64,000 nt of DNA, taken from assembly GCF_029433105.1 (NCBI RefSeq), contig NZ_JARNTW010000005.1, positions 129,659 through 193,658 of the forward strand. Reading direction: 5' to 3'. This document shows positions 16,641 to 26,080 of the stretch, in pieces. The notes below the pieces were generated by a model. It did not search any database. It was not told the DNA's origin and saw only the letters and a program-made list of their open reading frames with translations. The position numbers and the translations under genes are program-made. The DNA comes from Runella sp. MFBS21. GTDB taxonomy: Bacteria; Bacteroidota; Bacteroidia; Cytophagales; Spirosomataceae. Position 1 is the stretch's first letter. The number at the start of each line of letters is the position of its first letter.

Positions 16641-17981
16641 GTGAAAGGGAGACAATACACCAAAATCGCTAAATATATCCAAGTAGGAGTCATCGGCAGT
16701 TTTTTGTTGTTTGTCTCCTTTTTCATGCCTCCTAGTTTTGCACAGCGCTGTTCGGCGGTGCCCTATGATAGCCTTCTTCAAAAACGCTATCCTTATTGGG
16801 CGCTGAAACGTAGGTTGCTCGAAGATTCTGTGCAAAATACTTTACGCAATCCTAACCGTAGAAACCTTCGTACAGCAGTACTTTGCGAAACGATTCGTAT
16901 CCCTGTTGTGGTGCACGTGATTCATAATAACGCCGCTGGCACTACAGGAGGACGCGACAATGTCAATATTTCAGATGAACAGATTTTGTCGCAGATTAAG
17001 ATTTTGAATGAAGATTATCGGCGCAAGGCAGGGACGAAAGGGTTCAACAACAATCCCGTTGGCGCAGATACAGGGATCGAATTTTATCTAGCCAATGTCG
17101 ACCCAAACAACCAACCTACTAATGGTATCACAAGGCATTATTATCCCAATAAAACTTCTTTTGATATTTTTTCGGATGATCAGCTTCTGGCCAATATCGT
17201 CAGTTGGCCTACGGATCTCTATATGAATATCTGGGTAACCCGCTTTTCTGGTAATTTTTTAGGAGTAGCGCAGTTCCCGTCAGTAACAGGTATTCAGGGT
17301 CTGGACAATAGTTCGGAGCTTCAAGAGCGTACCGATGGGGTTTTTATTGATTTTCGGGTGTTTGGGGTAGGTAGCGCCGTCACAAGCCGTCTTTACAACC
17401 TAGGCCGTACGACCACACACGAGGTAGGGCATTGGTTAGGATTGATTCATACTTGGGGAGACACCAATTGTGGCGACGATTATTGCGCTGATACGCCCAC
17501 CGCCGAGAGTGGTAATCAATCGGCTAATTGTGGTCCCGTATTTTCAAATTGTAATGGACAAAGGACGCGCAACATGACCGAAAATTACCTTGATTATTCG
17601 CCTGATTCGTGCATGAATATTTTTACTAAAAACCAAGCCGAACGGATGCTTGCCGTCATTGAAAAAGCACCAAGAAGGGCACGATTGGTGAAGTATTGGT
17701 GCGCAAGCGTGCCTTTTGGCGAAAAATTAGCGGTAAGGGTCTATCCTAATCCCGCTCCTTCTACTGAAAGGGTGAAAGTAGAGGTGACACTCAAAGAGTT
17801 TGGCGACTTTGAGGTAGAGGTATATAGCGTCACTGGTCAATTGGTGAAGCGATTTGTGTACGAAGATTATCCCAGTTGGATTGTGGATTTCCCGACCGAC
17901 GATATGGCCTCTGGTAGCTACATCGTAAGGGTAAAAACCAAAGATGAAACCATTACTTCCCGTTTGATTATCAGGCGATGA
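16641..17981 (+). CDS. Secreted M43-type zinc metalloprotease with type IX sorting domain
   Basis: A 446-aa protein with a hydrophobic signal segment (about residues 14-35, ending SFAQ). The pappalysin-like domain contains H260-E-V-G-H264-x5-H270 (HEVGHWLGLIH), and downstream MTENYLDYSPDSCMNIF provides the Met-turn. The last 75 residues start VRVYPNPAPS and end in GSYIVRVKTKDETITSRLIIRR-type strands, the C-terminal domain recognised by the type IX secretion system. It is expected to be secreted or surface-attached and to degrade proteins. The GTG at 16641 is used as start. Its stop overlaps the ATG of comEC (17978), suggesting coupled translation. Confidence 0.9.
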   Translation: MKGRQYTKIAKYIQVGVIGSFLLFVSFFMPPSFAQRCSAVPYDSLLQKRYPYWALKRRLLEDSVQNTLRNPNRRNLRTAVLCETIRIPVVVHVIHNNAAGTTGGRDNVNISDEQILSQIKILNEDYRRKAGTKGFNNNPVGADTGIEFYLANVDPNNQPTNGITRHYYPNKTSFDIFSDDQLLANIVSWPTDLYMNIWVTRFSGNFLGVAQFPSVTGIQGLDNSSELQERTDGVFIDFRVFGVGSAVTSRLYNLGRTTTHEVGHWLGLIHTWGDTNCGDDYCADTPTAESGNQSANCGPVFSNCNGQRTRNMTENYLDYSPDSCMNIFTKNQAERMLAVIEKAPRRARLVKYWCASVPFGEKLAVRVYPNPAPSTERVKVEVTLKEFGDFEVEVYSVTGQLVKRFVYEDYPSWIVDFPTDDMASGSYIVRVKTKDETITSRLIIRR

Positions 17982-20083
17982 ACATTCTCCTTCGCTATAC
18001 GTTGGTTTTTGCCTTGGGGATTTGGCTAATGGGGCAAGTCCAATGGCCCATAGAATGGATTGGCGGAGGGCTGGGAGCTGTGGCTTTAGGTACTTTAGGC
18101 ATGTGGCGTTTTTTTCGAAGCCGCTTTTGGATGGGCGTTTTTACGTTGTTACTTTTTGTCAACTTAGGAATGCTCAATCGGGTCTTGCACCAAGAACAAA
18201 ACAATAATCTTCACTTAAGTCACTTTTCTCTTTCCGAAATAAAGGCATATCAAGGATATGTTTTATCGCTGCCCGAAACCCGTACCAAAGTTCATAAAGT
18301 TGAATTGGAAGTATCGGCTATCAAAACACCGCGTGAGTGGAAAAAGGCTAGTGGTAAAGTATTATTATATATCGACAAAAAAGCCCCTAAACCTAGCTAT
18401 GGCGATGAATTGGTAATTTTAGGAACACCGACCGAAATTTTGCCACCCGCCAATCCTGCCCAATTTGACTATCAACGATTCCTTTCGTATCAGTATATTT
18501 TCTTTCAAGATTACCTGCGAATTACCGACTTTGAAAAAACGGGAAAAAGTCGCACGGTTTGGTACAAAGTAGGACCTTATCGGTTAAGTGCGTGGAGCGA
18601 TGCTGCCTTGCGTAAGCTCATACCCTATGAGCGCGAATATGGAGTAGCCAAAGCAATGGTCTTGGGTTTACGTGATGAAATGGATATTGACTTGCTGCAA
18701 GCTTACTCCGCAGCGGGAGCGGTACATGTGTTGTCGGTATCGGGTTTTCATATTGGGATTTTTGTGTGGCTGCTCACCTTATTGTTGAGTCGTTTCAAAA
18801 AAAATCGTTTCGGAAAGTGGCTTTATTTGGGACTTACGCTCACTATCTTATGGTTTTATGCTGTGCTCACGGGGCTATCGGCTCCGGTGATTCGCTCGGC
18901 TTTGATGTTTACCATTTTTTTGTTGGCAGAGCCTCTTCAGCGAAAACAAAACATCGCTCATGCTCTTTTTGGCTCAGCACTTATTTTATTGGTGCTCGAC
19001 CCACTTCTGATATATTCGGTGAGCTTTCAGCTTTCGTATGCTGCCTTAGGTGGTATTATATTTTTGCAGCCTATTCTTTACCAAAGCCTTGTTTTTAAAG
19101 ATTGGTTTTTGGATAAAATATGGGCCATTACCGCCGTAGCATTGACGGCCCAATTGGCAACTTACCCTATTGCAGTTTATTATTTTCACCAATTCCCCAC
19201 TTATTTTTTGCTGGCAAATCCCATCGTGGTAGTTCTTTCTACGGCCATGCTGCCTGTGGCTTTGGCTGCTATTCTATTGTCGTGGGTTCCATTGATAGGC
19301 TCTGCTTTGGGATGGATATTGACCAGTATTATTTGGTTACTGAATCAATCGGTCGTTTTGATCGATAAATTGCCTTTTTCGCTAGTTCCCAATCTTTCGT
19401 TTTCTTGGTTAGAGCTTTTATTGGTGTATGCAATCATCGGGCTGTTGATTGTGATGCTATACGAGCGCGAGCTAAAATGGCTTTGGACGGTGGCAGGTGT
19501 AAGTACATGCCTAATGGTAGTACAGCTAGTCGAGATTTTTGAGTATCATCATCAGAAGGCAGTGGTCTTACATGCAGTTCCGTATCAGACGGTGGTTAGT
19601 TTGATTGACGGCCAAAATGCGGTTATTGTGGCCGATTCGGCTTTTTTCCAACAAGGCAAACAGCCTTATGATTATTATCTTAAAAACTTTTACGTACAGC
19701 GTGGTATCAAGCATATTATCAAAGAAAAGCTAGAGTCACCTTCGTCTCGCTTAGGAATCATAAAGACATTGCCGTTTGGTAAATTGATTGTTTGGAACCA
19801 GAAAACGATATTGTTGGTAGAGCAGCCACTTACGGAGCCGCTTCCGAACGTAGATTATGTACTTGTCAGAAAATCAAGTCACAAAAATATGGCTCAACTT
19901 CAAAGGTCATTTGGAACACAGAAGCTATTTTTTGACCATTCCAACAAATTTTATGTGTTGGATACCCTTCAAAAACAAGCAGAAGTGGCTAAGTTGGACT
20001 ATCATTTTATGAATAAAAAAGGAGCTATTTTGTGGCACAATGGGCATGAACACAAGATTCCAGACTTGAATGCTTGGTATTAA
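17978..20083 (+). CDS. comEC: ComEC/Rec2 family DNA-uptake channel protein
   Basis: A 701-aa polytopic membrane protein. Order: N-terminal helices, a DUF4131-like extracytoplasmic region (about 60-190), then the competence domain (about 220-500) with the hallmark GAVHVLSVSGFHIGI near residues 246-260 and GLSAPVIRSALMF. The C-terminal 190 residues are soluble and resemble a reduced metallo-beta-lactamase-like domain without visible HxHxDH. ComEC forms the inner-membrane channel for single-stranded DNA in natural transformation. No other competence genes are adjacent except cinA, far away at 46661. It overlaps the M43 protease gene by 4 bp. Confidence 0.88.
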   Translation: MNILLRYTLVFALGIWLMGQVQWPIEWIGGGLGAVALGTLGMWRFFRSRFWMGVFTLLLFVNLGMLNRVLHQEQNNNLHLSHFSLSEIKAYQGYVLSLPETRTKVHKVELEVSAIKTPREWKKASGKVLLYIDKKAPKPSYGDELVILGTPTEILPPANPAQFDYQRFLSYQYIFFQDYLRITDFEKTGKSRTVWYKVGPYRLSAWSDAALRKLIPYEREYGVAKAMVLGLRDEMDIDLLQAYSAAGAVHVLSVSGFHIGIFVWLLTLLLSRFKKNRFGKWLYLGLTLTILWFYAVLTGLSAPVIRSALMFTIFLLAEPLQRKQNIAHALFGSALILLVLDPLLIYSVSFQLSYAALGGIIFLQPILYQSLVFKDWFLDKIWAITAVALTAQLATYPIAVYYFHQFPTYFLLANPIVVVLSTAMLPVALAAILLSWVPLIGSALGWILTSIIWLLNQSVVLIDKLPFSLVPNLSFSWLELLLVYAIIGLLIVMLYERELKWLWTVAGVSTCLMVVQLVEIFEYHHQKAVVLHAVPYQTVVSLIDGQNAVIVADSAFFQQGKQPYDYYLKNFYVQRGIKHIIKEKLESPSSRLGIIKTLPFGKLIVWNQKTILLVEQPLTEPLPNVDYVLVRKSSHKNMAQLQRSFGTQKLFFDHSNKFYVLDTLQKQAEVAKLDYHFMNKKGAILWHNGHEHKIPDLNAWY

Positions 20084-20113
20084 ATAAATACTTTCATCAA
20101 CAAATGTTATTTT

Positions 20114-20986
20114 ATGAAAACACAATTTACTTGGCTGTTTTTATTGGCTTCGCTCACCTCTTTGGCACAAGACAAAAGCCAATACATAAAAGATATAAAA
20201 GCATGGCATCAAGACCGTTTAGAAAGCCTAAAATCTGAAAATGGATGGCTTAATCTTGCGGGCTTATTTTGGTTGGAAGAAGGCGCAAATTCATTTGGAA
20301 GCGATGCCAGTAATCAAATTGTGTTTCCAGAAAAAGCGCCTAAAAAACTAGGGACACTCCTACTCAAAGATAGCAAAGTAAGTTTTTTGGCCGAACAAGG
20401 TGTGGAGGTAAGTTTATTAGGGTCGAAGGTGCCCGCTCCTTATGTATTTGTGGACGGACAAAGTGCTACTATGCAATATGGTTCCTTAAGATGGTTTATT
20501 ATAAAACGTGGCCCCAAAGTAGGAATTCGTTTGAGAGATTTGGAAAGTGTTGACTTGCAACATTTTAAAGGAGTTGATACTTATCCTATTGATGCCAAAT
20601 GGAAAGTGACGGCCAAACTTGAAAAAAACACTACCGACAAAAAAATAGCTATTATGGATGTGCTGGGTCAAACCACGATGCAACCTTCGCCGGGTACTTT
20701 GGTGTTTTCAATCGCTGGAAAAGAGTATCGTTTGGATGCAGTCGAGAGTGAAGGAGAGCTGTTTATCCTTTTTGCTGACCCTACCAATCAAAAAGAAACC
20801 TACGGAGCAGGGCGTTTTCTATATGCCGAATTGCCCAACGAACAAGGTACTACCATTCTTGATTTCAATAAAGCTATCAATCCTCCTTGTGCTTTTACAG
20901 CTTTTGCTACTTGTCCATTACCACCTAAACAAAATCGCTTGCCTATTGCCATTAGAGCTGGCGAAAAAAATTATGGATTGCATTAA
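20114..20986 (+). CDS. DUF1684 family exported protein
   Basis: A 290-aa protein with signal peptide MKTQFTWLFLLASLTSLAQ. The body matches DUF1684: WHQDRLESLKSENGWLNLAGLFWL at the start, YGSLRWFIIKRGPKVGIRLRD in the middle and YGAGRFLYAELP followed by LDFNKAINPPCAFT and TCPLPPKQNRL at the end. No enzymatic function has been assigned to this family as far as I know. It lies 30 bp after comEC and could be cotranscribed with it. Confidence 0.85.
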   Translation: MKTQFTWLFLLASLTSLAQDKSQYIKDIKAWHQDRLESLKSENGWLNLAGLFWLEEGANSFGSDASNQIVFPEKAPKKLGTLLLKDSKVSFLAEQGVEVSLLGSKVPAPYVFVDGQSATMQYGSLRWFIIKRGPKVGIRLRDLESVDLQHFKGVDTYPIDAKWKVTAKLEKNTTDKKIAIMDVLGQTTMQPSPGTLVFSIAGKEYRLDAVESEGELFILFADPTNQKETYGAGRFLYAELPNEQGTTILDFNKAINPPCAFTAFATCPLPPKQNRLPIAIRAGEKNYGLH

Positions 20987-21082
20987 AAGAAAAAGGATGG
21001 AGAATGTGTTTGTGAGCTAATGTATCATGCGCTATTCTTACAAAATTCTTTGGCAGAGAGTACATTTGTAGAAATATAGGGC

Positions 21083-21090
21083 TATTTTTG
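21083..21090 (+). promoter_or_regulatory. Candidate -7 box before acidic lipoprotein/RND locus
   Basis: TATTTTTG matches TAnnTTTG and lies only 4 bases before the ATG at 21095, so transcription would begin at or near the start codon (a leaderless mRNA). The only nearby TTTG (21065-21068) is too close (14 bp) for the usual spacing, which lowers confidence. Confidence 0.35.
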
Positions 21091-21094
21091 TCGT

Positions 21095-21490
21095 ATGATT
21101 AGTTGGTTGGGAAAAAATACGGTTTTTCGCTTCTTTTGGGTATTGATGACAATTCACATACTCAATTGTAGCATTGACTCTCCTGACCCCGAACCAGACG
21201 ATATTCCCGAAAATCTTGCTTATAATGATATCGAAAGTATCGCCGAATTGGTGATAGAACAATGGTTGGGATTAGGTGATTTTTTTGCTGAGCATGATGA
21301 ACATGATACAGAAGATGGTAGCCATATTTCGCTAGGAAAAATTCTTTTTTACTGCCAATCTCTCCATTCATTTAAACTTTCAAACAATACCCACTCTTTA
21401 GCCTCTCCTTTGCTTCCTATTTATTACCAAGATATGTATGCGAGTCAGTATCACCCTGAACTAGTATCTCCCCCTCCCCAACACTCCTAA
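21095..21490 (+). CDS. Small acidic, His-rich putative lipoprotein next to RND efflux genes
   Basis: A 131-aa protein with a hydrophobic N-terminus and a lipobox-like HILNC. The central part is strongly acidic (DSPDPEPDDIPENL) and contains AEHDEHDTEDGSH, a His/Asp/Glu cluster that could bind metal. The C-terminus is Pro/Ser/His-rich. I recognise a recurring pattern of such small proteins beside metal or multidrug RND systems in Bacteroidota but cannot name the family. It precedes the membrane-fusion gene by 80 bp and may act as a periplasmic metal or substrate binder; that is inference. Confidence 0.6.
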   Translation: MISWLGKNTVFRFFWVLMTIHILNCSIDSPDPEPDDIPENLAYNDIESIAELVIEQWLGLGDFFAEHDEHDTEDGSHISLGKILFYCQSLHSFKLSNNTHSLASPLLPIYYQDMYASQYHPELVSPPPQHS

Positions 21491-21570
21491 ATTCCTTTTT
21501 TCTTAATTATTCCAAAGCGTAATCTAAGGTGATTACGTTGGTTTATATTTTTATTTTTAACCCCATTATT

Positions 21571-22695
21571 ATGAAAGCAAATGCTTTTAAGGTAGGTGTG
21601 TGTGCCTGCCTGTTGTTGTGTTGGTCGTGTATCGAAGAGACAAACCAATCCAAAGTCGAACAAATATCTTTTCCTGTCACTAGTCCAGTGGTAGTAGATA
21701 CTGTATACACAAAAGAATATGTGACAACAATTGCTTCTCTCCAAAACGTAGAGGTTCGTAGCAAAATAGAAGGATATATCGAAGCTGTTTTGATAGACGA
21801 AGGGAAGGCAGTTCATAGCGGACAAACATTGTTTAGAATCGGAGGGCAACGATACCGACAAGAACTTCACAAAGCCCAAGCAATGCTCAAAAGTGCTCGC
21901 TCAGAGGCAAAGACCCTTGAGCTAGAAATTAAGAATATACGCCACTTGGTGGAACAAAAAATAGTAGCCAAGACGGAGTTGGAGATAGCAGAATCAAAAC
22001 TAGAAACCCTGAAAGCCCGAATCGAAGAGGCCGAATCGGATGCTGCCAATGCCCAATTACAACTCTCGTTGACCGAAATTAAGGCCCCTTTTAGTGGGGT
22101 GGTAGGACGAATTCCTAACAAAGTGGGAAGTTTGGTAGACGATGGCACCCTACTAACAACAGTCTCCAACAATCAAGAGGTGTATGCTTATTTTAACGTA
22201 ACCGAAAAAGAGTATTTGGATTTTACGACACAAAATGAAATCAATCGTCGGCGTCCTGTTAGGCTAATATTAGCCAATGGACAACCGTATTCGCAAACGG
22301 GAGTTATCGAAACTATTGATAGTCAGTTTGATAAAAATACGGGAAATATAGCTTTTCGTGCCAAATTCCCTAATTTTCAACAAATCCTCAAAAATGGAGC
22401 AAGTGGTAAAATCCAATTGACTAATACGATTAAAAATGCGTTGGTAGTTCCTCACAAAGCGGTGTTTGAGGTGCAAGACCGCAACTGCTTGTACGTAGTA
22501 GATGCCCAAAATAAAGTAAGTATCCGCAACGTGCAAATTCTCCAGCGATTGCCACAGCTGTACGTGATTGAGTCTGGACTAGATAAGTCCGAAAAAATTC
22601 TGTATGAAGGTATACAACGAGTAGTAGAAGGTGACGTAATCACCCCTCAGTTTATACCTATGCGTCAAGCGATGGCGAGTATTGCTAAAAATTAG
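21571..22695 (+). CDS. RND efflux periplasmic adaptor (membrane fusion protein)
   Basis: A 374-aa HlyD/AcrA-type adaptor. The N-terminus ends in a lipobox-like LLCWSC (C20). A lipoyl half-motif (VRSKIEGYIEAVLIDEGKAV) is followed by a coiled-coil hairpin (about 95-165, rich in Glu/Lys/Ala), the second lipoyl half (EIKAPFSGVVGRIPNKVGSLV) and a beta-barrel domain. It links the inner-membrane RND pump to an outer-membrane channel. ATG 21571 is chosen because the upstream extension to 21529 begins with TTG and would lengthen the signal sequence unnaturally. The pump gene follows after 64 bp. Confidence 0.92.
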   Translation: MKANAFKVGVCACLLLCWSCIEETNQSKVEQISFPVTSPVVVDTVYTKEYVTTIASLQNVEVRSKIEGYIEAVLIDEGKAVHSGQTLFRIGGQRYRQELHKAQAMLKSARSEAKTLELEIKNIRHLVEQKIVAKTELEIAESKLETLKARIEEAESDAANAQLQLSLTEIKAPFSGVVGRIPNKVGSLVDDGTLLTTVSNNQEVYAYFNVTEKEYLDFTTQNEINRRRPVRLILANGQPYSQTGVIETIDSQFDKNTGNIAFRAKFPNFQQILKNGASGKIQLTNTIKNALVVPHKAVFEVQDRNCLYVVDAQNKVSIRNVQILQRLPQLYVIESGLDKSEKILYEGIQRVVEGDVITPQFIPMRQAMASIAKN

Positions 22696-22711
22696 AGGGT
22701 AAGTTAGTTGG

Positions 22712-22729
22712 CCGTATATAGATATACGG
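22712..22729. repeat. Short inverted repeat between adaptor and pump genes
   Basis: CCGTATA (22712-22718) and TATACGG (22723-22729) form a perfect 7-bp stem with a four-base loop in the 64-bp gap between the two efflux genes. It could modulate relative expression or mRNA decay, or be a protein site. Confidence 0.4.
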
Positions 22730-22759
22730 TTCAACGATTCACTATTAACAAAAAAACGT

Positions 22760-25700
22760 ATGTTTAGTCAATTCATAAATCGGCCTGTTTTGTCGATAGT
22801 CATTGCTCTGATTATCACCTTACTGGGCTTACTAATGCTTACACGCTTGCCTATGACGCAGTTTCCAAGTGTGGCACCACCAGAGGTAAACGTGACTATC
22901 GAATACACCGGCGCCAACGCCGAAACAGTTACCAAAGCTGCGCTTGTTCCAATTGAGCGTGCTATCAATGGCGTACCGGGTATGAAATATATGTCTTCGG
23001 ATGCGGGCAACGACGGCGTAGGAGTGGTACAAGTTATTTTTGAAGTAGGTACCGATCCTGATGTGGCAGCGGTCAATGTTCAGAATCGCGTAGCGGCTGT
23101 CATGGGCGAACTCCCCGCCGAGGTGATTAGAAATGGGGTCAAAATCGCCAAAGAAGAAAATGCCATGCTGATGTATATCAATATATTCAGTAAAGACAGC
23201 ACGCTCAAAGAAAAATTCCTTTACAACTTTGCCGATATTAATGTACTAGCAGAAATCAAAAGGGTAAAAGGTGTAGGGTATGCGGAGATTTTGGGGGCAC
23301 GCGAATATGCCATGCGGATTTGGCTGAAGCCCGATAAAATGCTGAATTACAACGTTTCTACTGAAGATGTTTTGGATGCCTTGGAGGAACAAAACGTAGA
23401 GGCTGCGCCCGGAAAGGTAGGTGAAAGTACTGATAAAACACCTCAGCAATTACAATACGTGATTAAGTACGGCGGTAAATACAATACGCCCGAAAAGTAT
23501 GAAAACATCCCTATCAAATCCAACGAAGAAGGGCAAATTTTGCGGATCAAAGACATTGCCGATGTCGAATTTGGCACTACCTATTTTGACGTAGAAGCTA
23601 AAATTAATGGGAAACCTACCGCTGCTATCATGCTCAAACAGCTGCCAGGCTCTAATGCTAGTGAGGTGATTGCCAATGTCAAAAAAAGCATGGAACGTAT
23701 CAAAGGAAGTGCTTTTTTGAAGGGTATGGATTACGAATTTAGCTACGATGTCTCGCGCTTTTTGGATGCATCCGTACACGAAGTGGTCAAAACCCTCATC
23801 GAAGCATTCTTCTTGGTTGCTTTGGTCGTGTTTTTGTTTTTACAAGATTTTCGTTCTACGCTTATTCCAGCTATTACGGTGCCGGTGTCACTTATCGGGA
23901 CATTCTTCTTTATGCAATTGCTAGGTTTTTCGCTCAATCTCATCACGCTTTTTGCTTTGGTATTGGCGATTGGGATTGTGATTGACGATGCTATTGTGGT
24001 GGTAGAAGCGGTTCATGCCAAACTAGAAACTGGCAAATATTCGCCACGAAAAGCAACCGAAAAAGCCATGAAAGAAATCAGCGGGGCGATTGTAGCCATT
24101 ACGCTTGTGATGTCGGCGGTGTTTGTTCCTACTTCTTTTATGACAGGGCCCGTTGGGATTTTTTATAAACAGTTTTCAATCACCATGGCCATTTCTATCG
24201 TGCTTTCTGGCGTAAGTGCCTTGACGCTTACGCCTGCTTTGTGCGGTATGTTTTTAAAAAGCAATCATAGTGCGCATCCTGAAAACCATTTTTTGGGGCG
24301 ACTTTTTGGGGGATTCAATCGCTGGTATGAGGGCCTTGCTAGTAAATATCAACGTTTGCTGTCGGCCATTGTTAACCGTCGAGTGATTACGTTTGGGATA
24401 CTACTGGCGTTTTGTGCGGGTATAGGTATTTTTGGAAAGATGTTACCTTCGGGTTTTATTCCAAACGAAGACCAAGGTACTTTTTATGTAAGTGTAACTA
24501 CGCCTTCTGGCGCTACCCTCGAACGTACCAAGGCGGTTGTGAACGAAATCCAAAAAGCCTGCCAAAATATAACGGCTGTGGAATCTATCTCTACTTTGGC
24601 TGGTACCAACATCCTTTCGGATGGTACTGGGGCTACTTATGGTACATGCTTAATCAACCTTCATGATTGGAAATCCCGTAAAGAAACGGTAGAAGAAGTC
24701 ATGGAAATGGTGGAGCAACGGACCAAACACATCAAAGACGCACGTCTTGAGTATTTTCCTCCTCCTGCCGTACCTGGGTATGGAAATGCGAGTGGTTTTG
24801 AACTTAGATTACTAGATAAAACGGGCAGAGGTGACTTCAAAGCCATGGAAGATGTGGTCAATCAATTCATTAAAGACCTGAAAGCTCGTCCCGAAATCGC
24901 TTCTGCATTTACGATTTTTGATGCTAGTTTTCCGCAATACCTCTTACATATCGACGAAGACAAGGCCGCTCAAAAAAAGGTAACTATCAACAATGCAATG
25001 GGGGCATTACAGACTTTGTTGGGAAGCGAATATGCCACTAATTTTATTAAATATGGCCAAATGTACAAAGTAATGGTACAAGCCCTACCGCAATATCGTG
25101 CCAAACCAGAAGACATTTTAAACCTTTACGTTAAAAATAATGAAGGGGATATGGTGCCTTTGTCGGCATTTGTAACCCTCGAACGGGTATATGGCGTAGA
25201 CCAAGTGACGCGCTACAATATGTACCCCTCTGCTGAGCTAAACGGTGAGCCTGCCGAAGGGTATAGTAGTGGTAGTGCTATTGAGGCGATTCAGGAGGTA
25301 GCCAAAACCAAGCTTCCCAAAGGCTATGACATCGATTGGGCGGGTATCAGCCGCGACGAAGTCGAAACGGGTAACCAAGCCGTCTATATTTTTCTGATTT
25401 GTTTGGTGTTTGTGTATTTATTGCTTTCGGCGCAGTATGAGAGTTTTTTGTTGCCATTGCCTGTTGTCCTGTCTCTTCCCACCGGCATCTTTGGGACATT
25501 TTTGTTCTTGTCTATATTGGACTTAGAAAACAATATCTATGCCCAAATTGCCATGGTAATGCTCATCGGGCTGTTGGGTAAAAATGCTATTCTTATTGTA
25601 GAATATGCCACGCTGCGCCATCGGGAAGGATATAGTGTGATAGAAGCTGCAATCGAAGGTGCCAATGCACGTTTGAGGCCTATCTTAATGACCTCTTTTG

Positions 25701-25936
25701 CGTTTATCGCAGGTTTACTTCCGTTGATGTTTGCATCGGGAGCGGGGGCCTTAGGCAATCGCACCATTGGCACGGCAGCTGCGGGAGGGATGTTGTTCGG
25801 GACGGTCTTTGGCGTAGTGGTCATTCCTGGCTTATATGTGATATTTGCTACTTGGGCTGATAGGTTGGGCCATAGAAAAGACGGAAAAAAGGAAGTCAAA
25901 CCCCTTACAGAAGACAAGCTAGAAAAATGGAGCTAA
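22760..25936 (+). CDS. RND multidrug efflux pump, HAE1 (AcrB/MexB-like)
   Basis: A 1058-aa inner-membrane proton-driven exporter. It starts with the canonical FINRPVLSIVIALIITLLGLL helix and has two repeats of one plus five helices with large periplasmic loops. The proton-relay residues are present: D409-D410 in VIDDAIVVVEA (helix 4) and K941 in GLLGKNAILIVEYA (helix 10), which places it in the hydrophobic/amphiphilic efflux group rather than the metal (CzcA) group. The trimer works with the adaptor encoded just upstream; no TolC-like channel gene follows, so the outer-membrane partner must be elsewhere. No local TetR or AraC regulator is adjacent. Confidence 0.95.
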   Translation: MFSQFINRPVLSIVIALIITLLGLLMLTRLPMTQFPSVAPPEVNVTIEYTGANAETVTKAALVPIERAINGVPGMKYMSSDAGNDGVGVVQVIFEVGTDPDVAAVNVQNRVAAVMGELPAEVIRNGVKIAKEENAMLMYINIFSKDSTLKEKFLYNFADINVLAEIKRVKGVGYAEILGAREYAMRIWLKPDKMLNYNVSTEDVLDALEEQNVEAAPGKVGESTDKTPQQLQYVIKYGGKYNTPEKYENIPIKSNEEGQILRIKDIADVEFGTTYFDVEAKINGKPTAAIMLKQLPGSNASEVIANVKKSMERIKGSAFLKGMDYEFSYDVSRFLDASVHEVVKTLIEAFFLVALVVFLFLQDFRSTLIPAITVPVSLIGTFFFMQLLGFSLNLITLFALVLAIGIVIDDAIVVVEAVHAKLETGKYSPRKATEKAMKEISGAIVAITLVMSAVFVPTSFMTGPVGIFYKQFSITMAISIVLSGVSALTLTPALCGMFLKSNHSAHPENHFLGRLFGGFNRWYEGLASKYQRLLSAIVNRRVITFGILLAFCAGIGIFGKMLPSGFIPNEDQGTFYVSVTTPSGATLERTKAVVNEIQKACQNITAVESISTLAGTNILSDGTGATYGTCLINLHDWKSRKETVEEVMEMVEQRTKHIKDARLEYFPPPAVPGYGNASGFELRLLDKTGRGDFKAMEDVVNQFIKDLKARPEIASAFTIFDASFPQYLLHIDEDKAAQKKVTINNAMGALQTLLGSEYATNFIKYGQMYKVMVQALPQYRAKPEDILNLYVKNNEGDMVPLSAFVTLERVYGVDQVTRYNMYPSAELNGEPAEGYSSGSAIEAIQEVAKTKLPKGYDIDWAGISRDEVETGNQAVYIFLICLVFVYLLLSAQYESFLLPLPVVLSLPTGIFGTFLFLSILDLENNIYAQIAMVMLIGLLGKNAILIVEYATLRHREGYSVIEAAIEGANARLRPILMTSFAFIAGLLPLMFASGAGALGNRTIGTAAAGGMLFGTVFGVVVIPGLYVIFATWADRLGHRKDGKKEVKPLTEDKLEKWS

Positions 25937-26080
25937 ACCTAATCTAACTGAATTTAGCAGAATAAAGTATCCGAATTAAAATGACTTTGGTTGGTTGGGA
26001 AGGTGCATTTTCTCATTTTTAGCGGTGGAGCTAAGGAGTAGATTTAAAATTATTTTAAACTTTCTAATTTCTTGATTATT

